A stretch of 64,000 nucleotides of DNA from Clostridia bacterium. GTDB lineage: Bacteria; Bacillota; Clostridia; Christensenellales; Borkfalkiaceae. How positions within the stretch are numbered: the stretch's first letter is position 1; the number at the start of each line of letters is the position of its first letter. The DNA lies in NCBI GenBank assembly GCA_028720205.1, contig JAQYLE010000004.1:1-64000 (forward strand), written 5' to 3'. Under the pieces are notes generated by a model. The model was not told where the DNA came from. It did no database searches and saw only the letters and a program-made list of their open reading frames with translations. Of the stretch, positions 58,876 to 64,000 are shown piece after piece. The position numbers and the translations under genes were made by a program.

Positions 58876-58907
58876 AAAAAAAACGGTCTGCGCGATTGCA
58901 AACCGTT
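58876..58907 (-). terminator. Intrinsic terminator in tyrS leader (putative attenuator)
   Basis: AACGGTTTGC / GCAGACCGTT 10-bp stem (one G-U), 6-nt loop, U8 tract; 84 nt upstream of tyrS start. Confidence 0.8.
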
Positions 58908-58947
58908 TGCCGTATTTTTTCCGCTTCGCGAAACGACTTCCGATTTA

Positions 58948-59040
58948 TTACGCGCACGCTATACGCCTGCCGCAAAAATATCGGTAGGCGTAAATATACT
59001 TCCCACCGTTTTCGCATAAATACGCTTTCGTTGCTTTCAT
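58948..59040 (-). CDS. Putative Tyr-rich leader peptide MKATKAYLCENGGKYIYAYRYFCGRRIACA
   Basis: 30-codon ORF starting at predicted TSS; Tyr codons 7, 15, 17, 19, 21; TAATAA stop; terminator downstream, then tyrS. Confidence 0.7.
   Translation of the reverse strand: MKATKAYLCENGGKYIYAYRYFCGRRIACA
58962..58992 (-). promoter_or_regulatory. Hairpin overlapping the Tyr codons (candidate 1:2 structure)
   Basis: UACGCCUACCG / CGGCAGGCGUA, 7 bp + A-C mismatch + 3 bp, loop AUAUUUUUG. Confidence 0.65.
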
Positions 59041-59046
59041 GATTTC

Positions 59047-59075
59047 AGTTTACTCCGTTTTTAAAATTCTGTCAA
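59047..59075 (-). promoter_or_regulatory. Sigma-A-type promoter of the tyrS leader
   Basis: TTGACA - 17 bp - TAAACT on minus strand. Confidence 0.75.
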
Positions 59076-59180
59076 GCAAAAACAAGCCGCCGCGCCTTTT
59101 TTTCGGTTTTTGCGCCGTTTCTTTGCGGTTTTTTACCGCTTGCAGCCTCTTTTGAACGCGCATTTACCGTTAATTTACCA

Positions 59181-59438
59181 TTAAACGATTTTATACTCCG
59201 GCCGGCGCGCGTTTTCCCCCGCGTCTGAAACGACAGAATCGCCCGCGCCGCCGTTTATCGCAAACAGATTGCACGAAAACAACCGCGCCCACGCCTCCTC
59301 CTCGCTGTTTTCTTTCAAATGACGCATGATTTTATAATTGAGCGCGCATTCCCAGAGTTCGGCGCCCGACGCGCTTTTTTTATTTACGCTATACTTTTCA
59401 CAAGACCGTTCCGCCCCGAATTGCCGATAATATAACAT
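59181..59438 (-). CDS. Small hypothetical protein (85 aa), divergent from WYL regulator
   Basis: ATG at 59438 preceded by CGGAGGAAAAACAGT; the longer ORF start in the track runs into the divergent gene and is disfavoured. Confidence 0.55.
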   Translation of the reverse strand: MLYYRQFGAERSCEKYSVNKKSASGAELWECALNYKIMRHLKENSEEEAWARLFSCNLFAINGGAGDSVVSDAGENARRPEYKIV

Positions 59439-59498
59439 ACTGTTTTTCCTCCGTAAACCTATTTTTATTCGTTCCGGAAATATTTTATCACAATAAAC

Positions 59499-59527
59499 TT
59501 GACAACTAACGTCAGGTTTTATAAAAT
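59499..59527 (+). promoter_or_regulatory. Promoter of WYL regulator with overlapping inverted repeat TGACAACTAACGTCA (59500-59514)
   Basis: TTGACA - 17 bp - TAAAAT; inverted repeat TGAC-N7-GTCA overlaps the -35. Confidence 0.65.
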
Positions 59528-59582
59528 AATTATGAAAAAATAAAAAATTTTTACGAAAAGACCTGACCCGGGAGAAAAAACG

Positions 59583-60569
59583 ATGAAATTCGATATTCTG
59601 TTGGATATGCTCTTCGATCTGCTTAACCGCCGTAAAACCACGGCGCAGTATTTCGCGCAGAAATATTCCGTTTCCGCGCGCACGGTGTACCGCTACGTAG
59701 ATGCGCTTTCCTCTTGCGTGCCCGTAGAAATACGGCAAGGGCGAGGCGGAGGCATCTATATTTCCGACGCCTATAAACTGCCCGTCGGAATTCTGACGCG
59801 CGAAGAGTACGCCGCCGCGGACGAGGCGCTGGAAGCCATGTATTCGCAACTGCCCGAAGAACGATTTTTAGCGGCGCGGAAAAAACTCGCCGCGCAAAAC
59901 AAAGAAGAAAAAAAACAGTCGTTTTTTCCGGGCGACTCCAACTTCGTTATGATAGACAGCGGCTCGTGGGGAGATTCCAAACCGCTTTCGGAAAAAATCC
60001 GCCTGTTCGAAAACGCCGCCAAATCGCTGTCGGTGGTGGAAATCGATTACTTTTCGCGCGAGGGCGAACGTACGGCGCGCAAGATAGAGCCTCATATTTT
60101 AATTTACAAACAGAACGTATGGTACGTATACGCCTTCTGTCGGACGAAAAAAGCGTTTCGCCTGTTCCGTATCGGGCGGGTGTATTCCGCGTTTTTAACG
60201 GGCGAAACGTTCGTGCGGCGCGAGGTGAAACGCGAAGATATTCCTCTGCATTATTGGAATACGCCCGATAGCGTAGAAGTAAAACTGGAAGTACGCGAAG
60301 AAGCGTTTGCCGACGTGCAGGACTGGCTGGGCTGCGAAAGTCTGCGCCCCCTGCCTTCCGCCGAAGAAACGGCGGCGCAAAGCGCCGCAGTCGAAACAGA
60401 CGATTCTTACGCGCGGCGGTTTATCGCGCAGGTAACCTTGCCGTTCGACGACGCGCTGGTGAAAAAAATCGTCGGACTGGGCGCGGGCGTCAAAGTACTT
60501 GCGCCCGAAGCGCTGAAAGAAAAAACGGCGGCACTTGCCGCCGCCGTCGCCAAAGTATACGAAAAATAA
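59583..60569 (+). CDS. YafY-type HTH / WYL-domain transcriptional regulator
   Basis: N-terminal HTH (TTAQYFAQKYSVSARTVYRYVDAL), WYL core (IEPHILIYKQNVWYVYAFCRTKKAFRLFRIGRV). Confidence 0.92.
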   Translation: MKFDILLDMLFDLLNRRKTTAQYFAQKYSVSARTVYRYVDALSSCVPVEIRQGRGGGIYISDAYKLPVGILTREEYAAADEALEAMYSQLPEERFLAARKKLAAQNKEEKKQSFFPGDSNFVMIDSGSWGDSKPLSEKIRLFENAAKSLSVVEIDYFSREGERTARKIEPHILIYKQNVWYVYAFCRTKKAFRLFRIGRVYSAFLTGETFVRREVKREDIPLHYWNTPDSVEVKLEVREEAFADVQDWLGCESLRPLPSAEETAAQSAAVETDDSYARRFIAQVTLPFDDALVKKIVGLGAGVKVLAPEALKEKTAALAAAVAKVYEK

Positions 60570-60594
60570 TGTTCTCCTCCCTACGAAAATCCTC

Positions 60595-60972
60595 TTATAT
60601 AGTTTCCAGGCCCATTTCGAAAAGCATTTCGTTCACGCGCATCAGGTTATAAATCTTGTTTTCGATGCAATATCTGATGACCAAATCGAATTTAGAAGCG
60701 CTTGTTAAAATGTAGCCCGCTTTTTTTACGAGTTTTTTGCACGTAGGCGTATCCAATTCCAACGCTAAAGCCAAAGCGCAGACCACTTTTTTCTTCGGTC
60801 TGTAATTTTTATCGCCGCGAAGTTTTGAAAAATACCGCCTGTCCAGCCCCGCTTTTTTATACACGTCGACGTCGTTGAATTTTTTCTCGTCGATTAAAGA
60901 AAAAAGCATCTGAGAAAACGTTTGCTTGTTTTCGTTTTTTTCTTTTACGTATTCGATTAACTTTTCATCCAT
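60595..60972 (-). CDS. XRE-like HTH regulator-type small protein (125 aa)
   Basis: FNDVDVYKKAGLDRRYFSKLRGDKNYRPKKKVVCALALALELDTPTCKKLVKKAGY HTH-like; predicted leaderless start. Confidence 0.6.
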   Translation of the reverse strand: MDEKLIEYVKEKNENKQTFSQMLFSLIDEKKFNDVDVYKKAGLDRRYFSKLRGDKNYRPKKKVVCALALALELDTPTCKKLVKKAGYILTSASKFDLVIRYCIENKIYNLMRVNEMLFEMGLETI

Positions 60973-60978
60973 AACTTT

Positions 60979-61007
60979 ATTATATCACAATTATTATGAT
61001 ACTGCAA
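60979..61007 (-). promoter_or_regulatory. Promoter of 60595..60972 gene, TSS predicted at start codon
   Basis: TTGCAG - 17 bp - TATAAT, then 6 nt to ATG at 60972. Confidence 0.65.
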
Positions 61008-61029
61008 TAGAATAAAGAAAAAAACAATA

Positions 61030-61057
61030 AAAAGTCGCATTTTTTGCGACCTTTTTT
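61030..61057. terminator. Hairpin with T tracts on both strands in a divergent intergenic region
   Basis: AAAAAGTCGCA-TTTTT-TGCGACCTTTTTT. Confidence 0.6.
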
Positions 61058-61096
61058 AATTTCCGCCTGCTATAATTAAGATAACGGAGGTCTGAT

Positions 61097-61750
61097 ATGA
61101 GATTATTGAACAAAATTCATGGATTTTTACAAAGCATCGGCTGTTCCGAAGAAGAAATCGATACATACGATTCATCGTCGGTTTATATAGCGGAAGAAAT
61201 CGCTTTATACGCCCACAGAAACCAGAAGAGGTTGAACGGCGAAATGTATTTTCGTCACCCGCACCGGGTGTTACAAAGATACCGCAACTTCGTAGGCATA
61301 ACCGAACACGACTATTTTTGCGTGGACGTGGATTTACTTGCCGAGTGCAACCTGCCTTACAACGGCGTTCAGGAAGTGTGTTTATTACACGACGTTTTGG
61401 AAGATACTACAATCGCCGTTGAAGAAATAGAAGAGATATTTGATTACTTTTCGCTCGACGAATTTTTTAAAAATTCTGTAAAACAACCTTTATTGCTCGT
61501 TACCCATCGTCCCGAAGACAACTATTCTGATTATATTCGGAAACTACTCCGCAACCCCGTGGCTTCAATGGTGAAATTTATGGATATGGCGGACAATATG
61601 GATCCGTCCACGTTAAACGTATTTGGAAATAAAGAATTGGAACGCATCCAAAAATACGCCGCATACGCTCAACTCATAAACTCACAATGGCATTTTTTAG
61701 AAAATGTCATTCGGTATTTTCAACTTTACCGAAAGGATCTTAACCACTAA
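61097..61750 (+). CDS. HD-domain protein related to MESH1/RelA-SpoT hydrolase domain
   Basis: AHRNQKRLNGEMYFRHPHRV … CLLHDVLEDTTIAVEEIEEIF … VKFMDMADNM; RBS CGGAGGTCTGAT-ATG. Confidence 0.75.
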   Translation: MRLLNKIHGFLQSIGCSEEEIDTYDSSSVYIAEEIALYAHRNQKRLNGEMYFRHPHRVLQRYRNFVGITEHDYFCVDVDLLAECNLPYNGVQEVCLLHDVLEDTTIAVEEIEEIFDYFSLDEFFKNSVKQPLLLVTHRPEDNYSDYIRKLLRNPVASMVKFMDMADNMDPSTLNVFGNKELERIQKYAAYAQLINSQWHFLENVIRYFQLYRKDLNH

Positions 61751-61792
61751 TACGTAACGGGAGCGTGCTCGGCGCAACATGAAGCGTAAAAC

Positions 61793-63001
61793 TTATAAAT
61801 CGCGCAGACGGGAAGAAACTGCGGTTAAAAACTCTTCCGTATCCGCCTCTCTTACGGCTACGCCGTCTTCCACAAGCGGAATCAGATCTTTCGTCATCAC
61901 GCCCGAAGAAAGCGTGTCCAGCGTGGCTTTTTCCATTTTTTCGCCGAACGAGGTAAGATCGGGCAACGAATCGAGTTCGCCGCGTTTTTTCAGCGCGCCG
62001 CTCCACGCAAAAATCGTGGCGACGGGATTGGTGGAAGTTTTTTCGCCTTTGAGATAGCGGTAGTAATGCCAGGTTACCGTGCCGTGCGCCGCTTCGTATT
62101 CGTACTTTCCGTCCGGCGAAACCAGCACCGAAGTCATCATGGCAAGCGAGCCGAACGCCGTGGAAACCATATCGCTCATCACGTCGCCGTCGTAATTTTT
62201 CAGCGCCCATACGAATCCGCCCTTACTGCGGATTACGCGCGCCACGGCGTCGTCGATCAGCGTATAAAAATAAGTAATTCCCGCCTGTTCGAAAGCCTGT
62301 TTGTATTCCGTTTCGTACAGACGTTCGAAAATGAATTTAAACGTCTGATCGTACTTTTTAGAAATGGTATCCTTTGTGGAAAACCATAAATCCTGTTTTG
62401 TGGAAAGCGCGTAATTAAAGCAGGAACGCGCAAACGACGTAATGGAAGTATCTTTATTGTACTGCGCCTGCAACACGCCGCCGCATTCGAAGTCGTACAC
62501 CGTTTCGCGCGTTTCGTTGCCTTCTTTGTCGGTAAACACAAGTTCCGCTTTGCCCGGCTTTTCCGTGCGCATTTCCGCCGCTTTGTATACGTCGCCGTAC
62601 GCGTGACGCGCAATGGTTATGGGCTTCTGCCAGTTTTTCACCGCGGGCTTTATACAGTCTAACAAAACAGGCGCGCGGAACACCGTGCCGTCCAGCGCGG
62701 CGCGGATCGTGCCGTTGGGACTCTTCCACATCTGCTTTAAATTGTATTCTTCCACCCGCTGTTTGTTGGGCGTAATCGTGGCGCACTTTACCGCCACGCC
62801 GTATTTTTTCGTCGCCTCCGCCGCCTGAAACGTAACCTCGTCGTCCGTTTCGTCGCGGCGCTTTAATCCCAAATCGTAATATTCCGTTTTTAAATCAACG
62901 AAAGGCAGAATGAGTTTTTCTTTAATCTCCCGCCACAGAATTCTCGTCATTTCGTCGCCGTCCATCTCCACGAGCGGCGTTTTCATCGCTATTTTTTTCA
63001 T
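61793..63001 (-). CDS. icd: NADP-type isocitrate dehydrogenase
   Basis: [74 protein letters not shown]. Confidence 0.96.
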   Translation of the reverse strand: MKKIAMKTPLVEMDGDEMTRILWREIKEKLILPFVDLKTEYYDLGLKRRDETDDEVTFQAAEATKKYGVAVKCATITPNKQRVEEYNLKQMWKSPNGTIRAALDGTVFRAPVLLDCIKPAVKNWQKPITIARHAYGDVYKAAEMRTEKPGKAELVFTDKEGNETRETVYDFECGGVLQAQYNKDTSITSFARSCFNYALSTKQDLWFSTKDTISKKYDQTFKFIFERLYETEYKQAFEQAGITYFYTLIDDAVARVIRSKGGFVWALKNYDGDVMSDMVSTAFGSLAMMTSVLVSPDGKYEYEAAHGTVTWHYYRYLKGEKTSTNPVATIFAWSGALKKRGELDSLPDLTSFGEKMEKATLDTLSSGVMTKDLIPLVEDGVAVREADTEEFLTAVSSRLRDL

Positions 63002-63071
63002 AAGTCCGCTTCTCCCGTAAATTTATTGCCGCGCTTTTTCGTCGCGGCGCTCTTATTTCTTTTTAAACGCT

Positions 63072-64000
63072 TTATTTTCCGCCCGATTTGGTGTAGGCGA
63101 GCAAACCGCCCGCCGCCAGAATATCGCGTTGGCGCTTTGTAAACTCCGCTTTCAGCGCGATTTCTTCGCCCGTGGAAAGAAGTTTCGCTTTCACCACGCC
63201 TTTTTCAAGGCTTGCGGAAACGTCGGAAAATTCAACCGCTTCGTCCTGCGCGAGTTTGTCGTAGTCGTCGGGATTTTTAAGCGTCAGCGGCAGAATCCCC
63301 GCGTTCACGAGATTCGCCGCATGAATCCGCGCGAAACTCTTGGCGATTACCGCTTTTACGCCCAGATAAAGCGGCACAAGCGCCGCGTGTTCGCGCGAAG
63401 AGCCCTGCCCGTAATTCACGCCGCCCACGATCACGCAGCCGCCTATTTTTTCCGTAATTTCCTTCGCCCGTTCGGGAAACGTCTCGTCCACCACGGAAAA
63501 GCAGAATTTGGAAAGATACGGAATATTCGAACGATACGGCAGAATTTTCGCCCCTGCCGGCATGATATGGTCGGTGGTAATATCGTCGCCCGTTTTCAGC
63601 GCTACGCCGCAAGTGAATTTTTCGGGCATGGGTTGCGTTTTGGGGAAGGGCTTGATGTTCGGTCCGCGCACGACCTCGGCGGTTTTCGCCTCCGCTTCGT
63701 TAAGCGGCGGCAACACGGAGCCGTCGTCGATATCGAATTTTTCGGGCATGGAAACGGAGATCGCCCCGAATTTATCGCCGAAATCGCGCGGGTCCGTCAG
63801 CACGCCGGAAATCGCCGAAGCCGCCGCCGTTTCGGGCGATACAAGATACACCTGCCCGTCTTTCGTACCGCTTCTGCCCAGGAAATTCCGGTTGAACGTT
63901 CGCAGCGACACGCCCGCCGAAGAGGGCGAAAATCCCATGCCGATACACGGCCCGCACGCGCATTCCAAAAGCCGCGCGCCCGATTGCAGAATATCGTTCA
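63072..64000 (-). CDS. Aconitate hydratase, C-terminal part (runs off window end)
   Basis: LLECACGPCIGMGFSPSSAGVSLRTFNRNFLGRSG; DDITTDHIMPAG; NYGQGSSREHAAL; frame stays open through 64000. Confidence 0.94.
   Translation of the reverse strand, partial: NDILQSGARLLECACGPCIGMGFSPSSAGVSLRTFNRNFLGRSGTKDGQVYLVSPETAAASAISGVLTDPRDFGDKFGAISVSMPEKFDIDDGSVLPPLNEAEAKTAEVVRGPNIKPFPKTQPMPEKFTCGVALKTGDDITTDHIMPAGAKILPYRSNIPYLSKFCFSVVDETFPERAKEITEKIGGCVIVGGVNYGQGSSREHAALVPLYLGVKAVIAKSFARIHAANLVNAGILPLTLKNPDDYDKLAQDEAVEFSDVSASLEKGVVKAKLLSTGEEIALKAEFTKRQRDILAAGGLLAYTKSGGK

Noticed and set aside
59439-59849. Upstream extension of the 59181 ORF to 59849
   Set aside because: Overlaps the divergent WYL regulator and its promoter; an internal ATG at 59438 with a strong SD explains the gene better.
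63966-63968. ORF-track start of aconitase at 63968
   Set aside because: It is an internal TTG (Leu); the frame stays open to the window end (NDILQSGARLLECACGPC), so the gene is truncated, not complete.

Overview
The window looks like chromosomal DNA from an uncultured-type Clostridia/Firmicutes lineage, with most genes on the minus strand. Housekeeping blocks are a SpoIIA/RsbW-like sigma-factor locus, a secA-prfB-tsaD cluster, trpB-trmO, yigZ-tyrS, and icd with a partial aconitase. Two large surface-protein blocks separate them: (a) two InlB/lipoprotein-type proteins and a 2461-aa subtilase-LRR protein, co-oriented with a complete oligopeptide ABC transporter (oppABCDF order), and (b) a MoxR-DUF58-vWA-vWA operon ending in a BspA-like LRR lipoprotein, next to a roughly 3100-aa BspA-like LRR lipoprotein. 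The most interesting signals are non-coding. A Tyr-codon-rich leader peptide (…KYIYAYRYF…) followed by an intrinsic terminator lies upstream of tyrS. A short Trp-containing leader ORF with mutually exclusive antiterminator and terminator lies upstream of trpB. Both look like ribosome-mediated attenuators, where Firmicutes usually use T-boxes. Other signals are predicted leaderless transcripts, a C13 tract upstream of trpB, a G9 tract inside the giant surface-protein ORF, large hairpins around oppA and upstream of moxR, and charged insertions in SecA and OppD. No tRNA, rRNA, CRISPR array or transposase was recognised. All calls come from reading the sequence and supplied ORFs; no searches were run.
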